A DNA stretch of 60,000 nt from Bugula neritina (Eukaryota; Bryozoa; Gymnolaemata; Cheilostomatida; Bugulidae), in the NCBI GenBank assembly GCA_964035545.1, contig OZ037768.1, positions 9,665,241 to 9,725,240 on the forward strand, written 5' to 3'. The translations under genes and the position numbers were made by a program. This document shows, one piece after another, positions 1 through 15,100 of this stretch. The notes beneath the pieces were generated by a model. That model was not told the origin of the DNA. It was given only the letters and a program-made list of their open reading frames with translations, and did no database searches. How positions within the stretch are numbered: position 1 is the stretch's first letter; the number at the start of each line of letters is the position of its first letter.

Positions 1-114
1 CATGAGCAAAAAATAAATTTAGAACATGTAACTTGTTACAAACTGAAATTTATTATATGATTTGTGATTTTATGAAAAAAAATTTGTGGTGATCAACAGC
101 CACAACCATCTCAC

Positions 115-3100
115 CTCAACGACCTCTCCTTCTGAAGACATAATAGCGAGTATCTGCTCATAGTGCTTCTCGTGGAATTTCACAGACTTTGTGTTGTCAA
201 ACACACTGAGTAAATGTGCCTGAATAGTGTGAGGATCACTAGCCTGTCCCAGTATTTCCAGCAGAGCTGAATAAATCCAACATACCAGACATTATATATA
301 GAAGTTGACAACATGATAAGACAGCAATATACACTATTTTTTCATGTGTGTAAATATATGCAACACAGATGAGAAAAATATATGTAGTTTAATTTCACAA
401 TATTGCATTTCACAATGATAATTTTAGAAATCAACTTTGAAGATAGTCCATTGAGCTGGAACTTACAGCCAAGAGTATTTATATAGGAATCATAGCAACA
501 CAACTCACCAGGATCAGATACAAAAAAGAATCTTGGAAACAGCAGTCTCTTCTTTTCAAGATATCCAGTGAGGGATTTTTGGCAAAGTTCCAGTTGCTCA
601 AGCAGATGTGGTAAAAGCTGCCCAAGAGTGTCGTCGCCGACACAGCACTGCACCACATTAGGGATCTCGTGGGCTCTGCCCATGATCTTGATCCAGGACT
701 TGTCAATGTTGCTGAATCGCTTTGCTTCCTGTGGCAGTTGCTTAGCAATATCGCCTCCAACAAACACGGCTTCCAGATATACCCACAGATTCTGTACCAG
801 CATCCAACTTTCGATAATCTCAGAAGAATTAGAAAGATTCTGCACCCAAAGCTGAATCTGTTTCTTAAATGGCGCATTATACCTGCAGATTAATATTGAA
901 AACCCTGTAGAGTTTACTTTTATAAGCTTTTACTTTTATAAGCTTTTACTTTTCTAGATAATTTAGAAAAGTGTTTTACTTAACTTGATTGAAAACTTTA
1001 ACATGTACTAAATGTCAGAAATTAATTACAGAGCCAAAATTCATTCACGAACTTTTCTTCAATAATTCATCATAAAAGCTAATGCCTAAAAACAAGACTC
1101 TAAGAAGGTATAGATATATTTACCTGTTACTCAACAATGAGCTAAGGATCATCAGTGAATCTTCCATCTGCGTGATAATCTCACCAGTCGTGTCGCCTCG
1201 TAACAGCAGCTCTCCTCTTGCCTTAAAGTTACCAAACGCAAACTCAACGCTGTTCCACTCAGCAATGGTACCCTTAAGCTTGGCTTCGATATCTTTCTCC
1301 TTTACTGCGGAGATGCAGATGTCCTGTAAGCATAGGTGATCACAACTTGTAGAGTACATAAAACCAAATACACCGTCATGAATCAAGAACATGCATGGTA
1401 GTAGTAGTAGTAATAGTAAATGCAAAGTTGGATCATAGAATGATCATAAGAGAAAAAGTAAAAATGTTTGAAAGTAAAACAATTTTAAAACTTCACCCAC
1501 TTTTTAAAGCAGGAAGATTGCACCACAAAAAAGAATCCATTAACCTTATGAGCTAAAATTATTCAAATAAGAAGTTGCATATTTCGTCATTCGGTTGGCG
1601 TTCACATTCAATATACCTCAATGTCTTCTTTGTACTTGAGTAACGGAGCTTCCAGAATATTCTTGAGCTGAAACTGTTCATTTTCAACATCAAATGCGTG
1701 ACCAGTGACATCTGCCATTCGCTGCCAGTGCCTTGGCTTCATGGCTTTATTAGTCATCAGTTCCAGCAGAGGCACCATCTCGTTGAAATCTTCAATAGTC
1801 TTACGGAGCTCTTCAAACGCCTGCCACTCCTTCAGAGCTCTGGGCAGCTTACGACATCTGTAAGATTAGTGTTGTTACACCACAAGCCAATATTGTGCAA
1901 TTATTACTGGAGCCTTTTAAAAAACTGTCATACTTGGTGTGTTTTTAATCAAAGTTTAAGTTTAAAAGAAGATATAAACAATTTTACAGCCCAAGCAGAG
2001 TGTGACTTGTTAAAGTTAGATGTCAAACATGACATAAAGTAAACAGATACTGACTTGTTGAGAAACTCTTGCAGCTCCGTGTTGATTTTCTCAATGTCGA
2101 CTTCAGTCCACAGGACGTCATAGTATCCGTTGACGGTCTCTATTACGCTGTTATAAAGGCTGTACAGTTTCTAGAAAATAATTGGAAAAACCTCGTATTT
2201 CATTGTTAAAAATTTATAACATATCCAATGTAAAAAAAACTCCAAAGAAAAATTACATAAAACAATAAACGGAATTATTTTGAAAAATATAACTAACACA
2301 ATAATGTGACATTTACAAAAAGTGATCTTAAACTTATCTTCTCTTTTAAAACAACCTCAATAGCTTAGCTGGTCCAAAGTCTAGTTGCAAAAGTAAAAAA
2401 CACTCCACTCAGATACCATTTTGTGAATATCTTTAGACAACTTAAGTTACCTGCAACAGATTGAGTTCTTTCTTGATAACTAGAAGCTGAGGGTACCCGG
2501 TGACTGGCAACCCAAACAGCTCCTCTCCACCAGTGTAGGTGATATACTTCCTGTACAACGTGTCAAACGTGTTCTGGTAGATAATCAGTTTATCTGAGGC
2601 ATCTCTGGGTTTTACACCAGGTACTCCAGGTCCATTCTACAAATGGGAGAGATACCAATACCATCAGAGTATACAGCATTTGGAGCAGTAAGCAAAGGAA
2701 TGTGAAGTTCGGGATTCATATCATATTCCCATTACATATAGTTATACAGACACTCAGAACTGATTTCACCTAAATCTTTCCAAATTTACCAAAATAGCCT
2801 ACTGCTTTAAATGCTGATAAAAATTGCAGTACACTTACTAGCTCATAGCAAACTTTGAACATAAAGTTTACCATCCAATGTAGCTTTCCACAATGAACAT
2901 AGTTTTATTTCCTTAGTGAATTCTATTTAATAGAACAGCTACCTAAACTATCGGTATATTAAATTAACCTTTTGCTACAATTACAATTAAATGGTTACTT
3001 ACATCTTCATAGCTGGAGTAGAAGTTTGAGCAGTCTTGGACAAATGTCTGGACATTGTCAATAAGCTCTGTTCTGAACTGGGGTTGTATTTGCAGTAGCT

Positions 3101-6100
3101 GGCTACTTATTTCAGAAGCCAAGGCTTGAAGTTTACTCCATGAATAGCGCAATGTATCCACTTTCTCCATTTCTTCTTTCGGCACAGGCAGTTCATGTTT
3201 GTTGAGCATTGCATAAGATTCCTGTACACAAGAAATATAGGCAATTATCACCACAAAGCAAATGGTTTGTATATAGACTACTACACTTGGTGCTATATTG
3301 CCACTATTTCACAACTATTTTCTTAAACTAAACAAGCTACAATGTGAAGAACATATAAATAGTAAGTATATCACACTGCTAAAAGAGTTGGTGTTTCAAG
3401 AGTCCCCTCTCCCGCCTGCCTATTAAGCGCATTTTATTTTCTTATTTATACAGTAGTACATCAAAATGCAACCAAATTTCTAATCTCGAAGCTGTATCTT
3501 GTAAACAGTTCATTTGAATAAATCATCACAGAATGTTAAAAGAACTACAATACGTGCTGCACATTTATCACTTCATTTGTCTCACAATTGATATTTACAG
3601 GATAATGTGTAAATAGTATTTAATTTATATGTTCGTGTATTAGGAGTTGTCTCACCTCAATAGGGCCAATACCCATATCAATCTTGATTTCTTGCTCGCG
3701 AATGACCTTGAGAGCACTCATAACATGACGAATGTCATCAAGATCGCTTATTGTGTGACTTAGCTTTTTGTTCATATCTTCAATGAAGTCGAATGTTTCA
3801 TCCATCTCTGCTTTGTATTTAGCATTACAGACTTTGCCATAAGCCTGGCACCAGGCCTTCGTCTCTACTTTCAGGGCCAGTTGCAAAGTTTCTGAAATAA
3901 AACAAGTTACAGCATTGCATAGCATTTAGGTTTAAAAAAGTTATGTGCAACCAAATCGAGAGAAATAAGTTTAATATAAAAACAGAGCAATGCTATAATT
4001 GCAGATTGATTATGAAACCAAGAGATCTAGCCCAAATTTAGAAATAAAAATTGCAAAATTGCAAAAGTGTCCATAATCAATCTAAAGAAGATAAGTGGAT
4101 TTATATATTTTAGCCAATGTTGGACTTCTACAAAATTACTTTAGTTCATATGAATGAAATATTGGCTACAATATATGACAATGAAACACACGAAGAGATC
4201 ATGCTGATGTATAAGAAATCATGCTGATATATAAGGTAAACTCACGAGTCATAATGGCTACTGGTCCGACATTGTATGCTTTGGGTTCAGAATCAATTTC
4301 CAAATTGAGATCTTCATAGCCTTTGATTGCAAGTTCGAATTCGCCGAGCGTTGGGTTCTCTTTGAGAAACTCAGCTAAGGTGTCATCACGGTTCAGCTCC
4401 CATATGGGCTTGTAATGGGCAAACTTCTGTAGTGTGTCTTGAATGCCCTACAAATCAGCAGAGGCTTGTGGTGGAAGCCAGAACATAACATATATACTTC
4501 TGCTTTATGTGACAAGAATAACACTCCACGGTTTGTTTCTTGAACCAAAATTTAGTGTCGAACTAAGTTAATGTACTAGTCTAATTTTATTGGAATTAAA
4601 AAAACACAATATTATTACAACATGTTTCCTGTAAATATTCAATAACCAAAGATTTCTATTGTTAGACATTAAGCAGTTGTTTTTGTACTGCGTTTGCAGC
4701 TGAAGCACTTCACCAAAATATATCATTAAATAAAATTTACTTTAATTGCATAAAATTCTATAAAACTATTTAGTATATCTGTAACTGGTTGAAATTTAAT
4801 TGGTTATATATACACACAAATGCATACATATATAATACAGATTACAAGTATGTAGAAATTCTTACAGCTTTAGTAGAACTGATTGCAGTTCCCAACATTT
4901 GCAGTAGTTTGTTCACTTCTTTGTTCTCAAAGACAACTTTGTAGTAGCTCTTAGACTGTTCCCGTACGTGACTACCCTCAGACTTTCCTTTAGCCCGAGT
5001 TGCAACGTCACTTCGGGAGACTTCAGATGGGGCGTTACTAGCAGCGCTACCTCTTCTCTCAGCACCAGCTACAAAATGACACCACTATGAATACCAACAA
5101 TTATAACTAAAGATAAATTTGAAGAACACTTTTCAATTTCAAGTTTTACAATGAAAAATTTCAAAATAATTTATATGTATACAAGTTTTGGGTATTGTAT
5201 GACAGTGATGCTAACCAACTAATATAAAAGAATCAAAATAAATGCTTTTGGTTACTCAAAGATACAAGCAATTTGATTATAATACATATTATATAGTGTA
5301 ATATGTATTATCTTGTAATTTATAATTTACGACAAGTATTCCACTTGAAACTCTTGGCTCAACTTCAAGCAGTTGAAATTTATGAACTCGAATTAAAACA
5401 ACTCCACCAACCAAATTTCATACAAAATTTACTTTTTATACATCTATATATTGAAAGAAATATAGCAAGATATTCCGAAGCTTATTATTCCTTTAATAAC
5501 ACTTGTTCCAAGCCTCTGCAAGGCATTTGGGTATACTGTATGACTCATACCATTAGAGGAGCTCTCCTGCTTTTTACTGGCCTTGAACTTGACTCTATCT
5601 TTATCCCACTGAGACACGCCACTAGCTACTTGTACGATGGCATGTGCTGACTTAGTGACAGCGCCTTGCACCTCATCCAACGCTGGTTGTAGCACAACGT
5701 TGGGTATAGACAGCACAGCGGAGCATTGGAAGAAAGGAATCAGGTTTCTGTCTCTCTGATCTGAAGCAATGCATGATATACCAACATTAGTATTCAGTGC
5801 AGATGCTTTACCTCGATGCAACTTTCTACTGGTCAAAACTTTCTTTGATGGTGTAACCAGTCCAACAACTTAAAATCACAACTTACTTTTTTCAAACTGC
5901 CAAAATTTAAAAGAAACGAAAGTTACTTATTACCATATTATATTCATGAAACATGTACAATAATCAATAGCCACTGTATAGAGTTACTAGTGAGAGTTAC
6001 TTACCACCATAGAGTTACTATTGAGAGTTACTCACCCCCGTATAGAGTTACTTACCCCCGTATATAGTTACTATTGAGAGTTACTCACCCCCATATATAG

Positions 6101-9100
6101 TTATTATTGAGAGTTACTCACCCCCGTATAGAGTGACTGTCGTGCTGCTGATTCTCTTCTTAATACTCTCCAATGAGTGTCTCACAGCCTTTACTATAGC
6201 ATCAACATTTCTGTGGTTAAAATGACTCAAAAGGTCAGCCGCTGCTTCTTCCATCTTTACAAAAGTAGACATTAGACATTACTAACACGTTTATTGTCGG
6301 TTTGTATGTAACTTGAACATTGAAAACTTGTTAGTTTTGAAGTTATTTTGAAAAACTTAAAACAGAGAGACGGCTACATCCACTGTAAGCCCAAACAATA
6401 AATAAACAAAATAACTTTAAACCAAATAATTCTAAAATAAATGCGTATGTTAAAACCAACATAACTTATGTAGCCTATTAAATTTGTTGAGCATGTGACA
6501 AAAATGGCCTCACTTGTTCTCTCATTTCTTTCCTTTTTTTAGCCACGGCGTCATGGCCGCTAGCTTTAACTGCAGTGTGAGGTCGGGACCTGTTGAGTGA
6601 CACCCGACTTCCTGAACCAGACTGTTTAGAAGAAGACTGAATACTTTTCTTGTCTGCATCTACATTCCAAAAACAAAATGCCCTACATTTCTATTCTAGC
6701 TTAATGATGGCACACAGCCATGCTAAAATAGCAGAGAAAAAATGAACACCATACATTAAATGTTTTGACAACTAGGAAAAAGCTCTAGAGGCTTCGTGTC
6801 GAATATTGCATCATTTAAAATCTCAATAAATTGAAAGTTTATAAAACTATACACATTTTCAGCAAAGTATTTCTATAAAGAAACAGAAATAGCTGCAGCT
6901 TCGACAAGAACACAGCACATGTATGTTATGTAAGATACAGTTAGCTTATATCAATGGGGAGCTGATTCTCAAGAACATAGACTACATTATAATAATTATG
7001 TACTTGTGGTTGGTTGCTATCAGTAAAACATATAGTAGCAACATGTGCAAGCCGGACTGAATACAGAATCTAAGGCTATTCTAATAACACCACAACAGTT
7101 GAATCAGAATCTTATAACAGACAACATTACCTTCAGTGTTTGGTTCATCGGCATCAAAATCATCTTCGTCATCGTCTGCTTCCGGCAGCATGAGCAGCAT
7201 GCTGATCAGTTCATTGGCAGCATCCTAAAACATAAAATACCGTGCATCTAATCAAAAGTTTACCGTAACAAAAATTTCACAAATTTTCATGTTTTTAGTG
7301 TAAGAGACAATAATACTGGAAAATATTATATGAATTAAACTACTTTTACCTGAAAAGATTTCAAATTATTTCAGAAGAAAGCTTCACTAGTCTTTAGTTA
7401 CATAAAAAAACCAAATTAATCAAATGAATGCTTAAAAACAAAATCATATAATACCTGTTGTACACATGGCTAATTTTTTGCTAACTGCAGAGTCATTTCA
7501 ACTCAATTATCAAGGGGAAACAACTCACAGTTAGCGATTTGTTTAACTTACTTCAACATTGACACTTTTTGTTTGCAGTTCTCTAGCACCATTAGCACAG
7601 AGTTCTTCCGTTTTAGTCAGAAAGTCTTTGACTGTCCACGGCTCATCTTCGGGCAGTTCTACGAGTTTCATGCAACTCATTTCTTGGAGGATAGCATCAA
7701 TACGAAACTCTGCAGGCAAATCAAAGCATCTGTTACACTGTGAACTTAATTGACATTGCATAAGTATGCATACGGATAATCAAAATAGTCAAAAATTGAC
7801 TCATTATTTTATCTCATAGTATAACAATAAAGCATCTAAACATTGTTCTTCCTAATAGAGGTGGAAGACTGTATAACGAGCATTGCAGTGAGAGAAATAA
7901 GGGCAAGAAAATGTTTAATAACAGCATAAGACCAAATAGTAGACCTATGAGTGTATGAGAGCAAATTATAGACTTATGGGAGTGTTTTGTAAGCGTATGA
8001 GGAGGAATGGTTGGATGCTTTATTGTGAGATTATGAGAGAAAATAATGAATGAATTTTAAACCTTTTGTTACTCCATACATGCAAATAATTTTATATAAA
8101 AATTAAATGAAACTAGAATGAGAACTCTTGAAGCAAAATTTCATAACATACAATAGAAAGTTTTAACAGTCACCCCAACTAGAAATTATGCACACCTGTA
8201 AGTTGATTAGCTCGGTCAATAAGCAGCTCTAGTTCAGCTAGTCCAGCATAGACAGCCTCCACATATTCTTCAATCTTCAGGGAACTCCACGTGTATGATG
8301 AGACGCCAGGACTTATGATGTCATCAAGATGGTGGATATGCGGTTCCATGAGTAGCTCAAACGCTGCTGGAATCTTTGATCTAACACGACTGTTTTCTTT
8401 TAGCAGCAGCTATAATAAAAACTTGACTGTACACTCTTATATAATATAATATATTAGAATAGATAATATACTAAATATCATACCATGTCATATAATGGTG
8501 CATATATTGCATTATACTGTATAAAGAAGAGTTTCAATACCAATTACTACATTATCCTAACAGTGTAACTTCACAGGAAATATGCATACAAAAAATTTAT
8601 TCCGATGCACGAGGTAATTTGTTATTAAGCATATATAAATTCAACAGTCTTTTTACAACAAATAAAATAAAAGCAATTAAAATTGTTTCAGGTTATAAAT
8701 TTCACAACCCACATATCGGAGCTTTACATACAACAATAGCATTGTAGCTGTTCTTCAAAGAATGCTGCCTCGTCCTGAGGTCTACTGCTGCCGCTGGTAC
8801 TTCAAGATTCAACCTTGACATGCACTCGGCTTCTCTGATCAAGGTCAATATTTGTGGGTCAAAGTTGACATACAAGTCCTTTGTCTCCGGGTGTCGGACA
8901 AGTAGAGAAGATTGTAGCCCAGACTTCACCACTTCAACCTACAGTCACAACGTAACCTGTGAGTCATCAGTGAGAACTAGCAGTAAAACTTACTCTTTTT
9001 CGCATTTTAATTAAAATTATTAAATTATTTTATGTAAATTTTATTGTAAAACTACTATTTGAGCTCTGTAAAATATTCTTGAAGTGACACTGTGAACATG

Positions 9101-12100
9101 TACATATTTCTAATACTGCAATGGCGTTTTATAGTGAATAATTTAAATGTTGGTGAATGCATTATGACTCAGTGCCGTAAGTTTCTATAGATTTTGCATA
9201 ATGTTTTTTCTGAATTGAAAAGATTCCGATTTAACGGCAATTTTATAAGTATCTGTTGCAACCCTGCAAGACATAATCTAATTTTCTATTTCTAGTGTAA
9301 GAAAATTACACTAAATTTGTTAAAAATCTATAGGTCTTCAAGTAAGTCTATAATAAGTAAAACACATATCTAGTACTGCACATGCATAGCTTCCTGTGCC
9401 AAATAATATGATAAATGGTGAAACTCAAACCTGTCTCATCCACTCTCGGTGATACAAGACTTCAAACTCTAACAGTACTTTGGCCACTTTGTTGTAGTTT
9501 CTGATAATCTTTTTCCCTTCAGTTGTTTGCAGCAAGTTAGACATCTCCTGGAACATGTCCATCGGCTCCTGTATTCTTCTGTAGAGTTGACGGGCCCATG
9601 ATATCTGTTAGAGCAAAGATAATAGCGTAATGTCACAACTCTCAATATGTGGCTGAGTTTTCTTTTAATGTTTGAAAACATAAATATTGACATTTAAAGT
9701 TTCAATTCATTTAAAAATATATAATATAGAATTCCTAATGCAGGGAGTAGCCATGATCTAGGGGTTAGAGCGCTGGTTTAATAAACCCGTAGTCATGGGT
9801 TCGATCCCCAGTAAAGGTCATTGGTGATGTTAGGAAGAGCATCCAGTCATAATTGCTCCCGTGCCACATATAAATAATCTACATCCTTAACCTGATTTAA
9901 CAAAAAAACCTTCCATCAGGTATTGTCTCACAGGAATGGTGGCTATAAACTTGCGTGAGTTTTTTTATGCGAATGGCTAACAATTCGTAATCAAGTTACT
10001 TCTACTTCTTTCAAAACAATTTCATCAGGGGTCAACAGGTTAACAAATAATACACCAGCTGTTTACAGTATTTTATCTGATTGGCATAGATAAAAAAAAT
10101 ATACATCTATACTTTTTTATTGTCAATTACAAAAAAATAAAGAGCATGTTTGTCTAGCACACTGGTCCTAAAAATTTCTAACCTTTGTGACATTGTCATT
10201 ACTTCCTAAAGTTTCAGATACCTTCTGCTATGTCAATGCTTTATACTATAAATTATTTTACATAGCTTGAAAAGTTGATAAATTATATAATAATTATTGA
10301 CTATAGCATAGACAATATTTAAAAAAATCAGATTTCTTTAAATTCTCCCTGAGGAAGAGGGTAAAAGTACTGCATGATGTTATAAATAAACAGATGTGTA
10401 CTCTATTATGTTATCATAAGTACCTTTCCAGCCATTTCCGGCAAATCACGAGCTATTGGGGGATCTTGCTTGTTTTTCTGATAGAATTTGCTGACCATGT
10501 CAATCTCCCTTCCGTAGGCAGCAAGAATTTTGGCATACTTCTCAGCAATGCCCAGATTAGGGAGTTCCAGTCTCTCAAACTTTTTAAGTAGCTGAACAGC
10601 TCTTTGCACACTAGAGATCTTTGCAAACCTCATATCCATGAAGCTGAGGATGTTGTTCTGGAGCAGAGCATATTAACGCGTACTACCATCTGTCCAAGTT
10701 TCAACTTTAACAACTATTTCACCACTTCGAGTAATAATTTACTGCTATTTGTTATTAACATATAAATAATCTTACGTGCAATTCCTGAATAGCTCTTTTA
10801 AATTCATCAAAATCAGAGTCAAAGTCCATCTTCCTTTGGTCGAGGTAATCGTATGGCTTCTTCTTCATTGAAGTCACAACCACAGCAAATCTGGAGGCCA
10901 TCAGCTCCAGTCCTGGTGAAATAAAATTCAACTCATAAGCATTGTTGGTCTTATGACAAAATTTTAATAAAGTAGTAAAACACTTGTATGCTGTGTAGCT
11001 AATATTGTACAAGAAATTAACTAAGAATATTTTATTAACTATTCAGAGGCTATTTACTGTATGACTACACTAATAAATTTTTGCACAAAAAAGAACAATA
11101 AAATCCAATTGAGTTAAAAATGAAGACAACGTAGTAATGCAATCAATAAATAAAAAAGTTTCAATATAGTTTTAAAAAGCTGCTTACAGTAAATTGTAAA
11201 CTTGTGTTCTTAGAAGTTAAATAATAAACTCGTCTATTAAGCAAGGGTGGTGGCCAGAGCAAACTACAAGGTTTAAGAACTACATTACCCTCAATCTTAG
11301 AGTCTTGGAGATGAGAGTACATCTCAATTGTGTTGAACATCTCAATGATCTTCTTGAGGCGTCTTGTAAACGTATCAAACTTTCCAAATATGTACATTTC
11401 TGAGAACTCAAACTGCCTTTCATCAGGAATTTCTTCCAACTTCTTTTTAGTCTTGTGAAAGCAGCGCTATTAAAGTAATCAATAGTAAAATTCAAGCATC
11501 CATGAATGAAGATATGCATTAATATTTTTATTTTCACATAAAAAATTATATAGGTACAAATCACATCTTAGAGATGGCACGTCCATAAAAAGTAGACTAT
11601 ATAATATGTGGATATCAACTACTAACATACCACTTTTGTAGCAATAATTTTTATACTAGAAATTTGATGTATAGAGATGCCACATACGGAAGTACAATTT
11701 ATATAGAGCTTTGAACAAATTTTTGATGAAGACTATTTATGATTTTATAACAGTTACGTTGAGCCATCAAACCTATAAACCATGATTCTATACTAGCAAA
11801 GATGCAGAAGATGTGAAGAGTTGTCTCATCTCAATGACTAGTAAGTCAGTTGAATTACCTGATATTCTTCATTCAACTTGATACAGTCATCAAGTTTCTT
11901 GAGGACAGCTTCAGGAGGCTGACTCCAAACTGTCTCATAGCCGCTGTCCGTTATGTAGGATTTACAGGCTGTGATCATCTGATTTGTGATCTGCAAATAA
12001 AAATTTATCAAATCAGTTAAACTCTGGTCTTGCGAAGTACTTAACTTTTTACAAAAAAAACTTTTCAAACATATTACACAGGCATTTTAAAAGTGCAGGA

Positions 12101-15100
12101 TTGAGTTTAACACAGAATTTGATGATTTTCAAAGGGTTTAGATATCTACGGTGATATAAACAAAACTTACTAATATTTCATCACAATCCATGGTAGAGTC
12201 CCTTACATACCTTGACAAAGAGAGAAGTCATCCTCTCGCTGGTGTTGTAGTATCTGGAAATACTATGAATCATTCGAATAGCATTGATAAGTCCAGGAAT
12301 GCCTTCGAGCATGCCCACTGGGTCGCTGTGATACAGAGGGTCACTGAACTTCTCCAGTGTGTACAGATACTTTACGTTATCTTTAGCCTCATTGGCAGCG
12401 TCTGTAATTCGTCTGTCCAGTTCTTGCCAAACCTGTTAACAAACCAAACAGCCAATGTTATGAGAACCGAACAGATAGAGAGTTCTACACCATCAGTTAC
12501 CACTTCACACAGTATAATAAAACAGTGCGTTTTGACATTTTAATAAAGTGAAATAAAAAAAGACAAGCAAAATATGACCAACAATCTTTGGAAGAAATCA
12601 TTTACTTCCTAGCAACTATATAACAACCATGATGAATGATTTTCTATCTTAAATAGTTCATGATGGACTAACTTTAAACACTGGGCTCCATTTATACAAC
12701 ATAGCATATAAAATTAAAAAGATAACTTGTTGGCAAAAGTTGAATAAGAAGTCACAAACATGTCACCTTAATTGACTTGGATTTGGCGGCCTGGAGTATT
12801 CCAAGCACAGTTTTCACATTGTGACTCTTGATTTGATCAAGGAGGTAGTTGAACTTTGACATGCGCTTCTTCCAGTGATCTAGTTCAGCTCTCGGACCAA
12901 TGTCGTCTGCTTCTTTCCTCATCTGCTCACTTTCAGCCAACACCTATAAGCACGCATGACTAGATATACATGCATGTAGACCAAGAAATATGTTGCAGCT
13001 TTGTAACACCTTAAATCTTTCTATAAAATGAATGGTGCACTTTGAACTCGTTTTTGTGATTAGCATATATGTTTACTAGTTGTAGACCAAACATGTTAGC
13101 AAAACTGATGCAAGCAAATGTCAAGTTGAAGCAGGTGTTTGAGTGAATTTCCAAACTGCTTTTGTGCACGCTATTAATAAACTCTTCCAGCAATCTACTC
13201 TTATACTTTTCTACAATCATTATTCTTAGCTTTTTATTACAATATAGCAAGCACAAGTGCTGCATTCCTACTACAGAACTACAGCTGAAACCTTGCATAT
13301 TTACAGCTCTCTAAAAACAATCTACACTTTAACACATACAGCTAGGGAATTACAATACAAATCTTATTTTAATGCTGCAAATACAATTATCTTTAATGAT
13401 ACATATAGCAGTTTAAAAGAGGGGCTTTTTATGTCATATAGTTGTGCTATAATATGGGGGTGCAGGTTTTAGTTTGTTAGTTTCCACATAACTTTATTGC
13501 AAAGAAACCCCAACACTAGTTTATCCAATAGAAATGCACCATCGCAAGTGTCTGCAGCTGCTCTAACCCCACGACATTAGCATTTTGTTGGTCAATTCTA
13601 CTCAAGTGTGTCTGGTCCTCAACTGTAACTAAGTCAAGTAAGTGCTTTGCCAACGCATAGTGTAAACATTAGCAAGAAAAGCAGAGAATATTGTGAGATT
13701 TTCAACATTAAATGATAACTTATCTTTGCTTTCATCTTCATATATTTAGGTGCAGTATATTATACAGTATACTAAACATTATATTTATACTGCATATTAC
13801 ACATAACAAAATATGTGCTAAATATGCATACTGTAGAGTTTTCACAGAACTGTTTACAAGTTATTTTACACAAAGTTATACGTAAAACATACTAAAACTA
13901 TTATAAATGTGAAAAATCAATTTGCTACAAAAATTATCACAAAATTAATATTGAAAATAGAAACTAAAGACGGTTGGTTTAGCAGTTTAAATACAGTTAT
14001 AATGGATGAAGTTGTTTGAATATATGCCAACAACTTCGTGTTGGCCTTTCCACTGACTGACTCTTTAGATTACAATGAAAGAAAGCCACTACAGCAACTA
14101 CAAGCTCAAGTATGAATACCTTTGCTTGTAGATAAAATAAAAGCTGACATTGGAAGAATAAGTCTTGTTGGAATATCTAATCAGCAGCTGTTATGATAAT
14201 ACTTCTGCTTTGAACATTGAACAAACACTAAAGATTTAGCTGTTTAATGGGGGTTAGACACACACAAACAAATTAAGTCAATCATGGTGGAGAGGAAATT
14301 ACACCGATTATTGAACCCAAGATGGACATATTCACTGCTTTCCATTGCTTCGAATGAATCATAAGGATTGATTTGTGGTTGTGGTTTGCATGAACTTATG
14401 GGTGTGGTTTTATTCGATGCAATTGTCCCCAAACATCTAATGAAAAATTTATAATTCAAAGCAATGGAAGTGATAGTTTCAGATGTGACACACATACACA
14501 GTATGGGATACATTACCTGTTCAATCTGTTTAACCCAAACACTCATGCAATCCTCTATAGCCTCAAGTTGTTCGGTAGACGCAGCCACAGTCTGGTAGTC
14601 TGAGGGGGTCATTATGAGAGACAGGTCCATGGAGCAGGGTTTTAGATTTACCTTCTCATACAGACTCTCCTGGGCACCTGATTACAAGCAATGAGTTAAA
14701 CATATTCAGCATTATCTCACAGCAAAGTTACAACAAGGGAAAGTCCTGTGCCGAATTTTAAACACACTCATACAGCAGGCAAACTTACAGAGTTGCATTC
14801 TTTAAGCTATAAAATCAGTACAGCTTAAAAAATATTACTTTAAATTTGTACAAAAATATTTGTGAGAGTGTACAAAAATATTTCAACATAGTAAAATTGT
14901 AATGACAACATAATTTTTAACTTACTTGTCTTGATTTCAATTGAAGAAAACAATTTATTAAACTAAAACTTCTATTTTGAAATACCTTTCATACTCAATC
15001 ATATTAGGTATACTTCCGTAAGAAAAGAAATTCAACAACTAGAACTCAAATAACTTTAAGACATCCCTTAATTATAGAACATATTTGATAAAAAATACAA

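Noticed and set aside
568-893. Plus-strand open frames opposite the dynein exon
   Set aside because: Shadow frames of exon 509-882, whose minus-strand product matches the dynein tail.
10632-10645. Dynein exon acceptor at 10643
   Set aside because: An AG is there, but it gives the wrong phase; the acceptor at 10658 keeps frame and matches the family ([11 protein letters not shown]).
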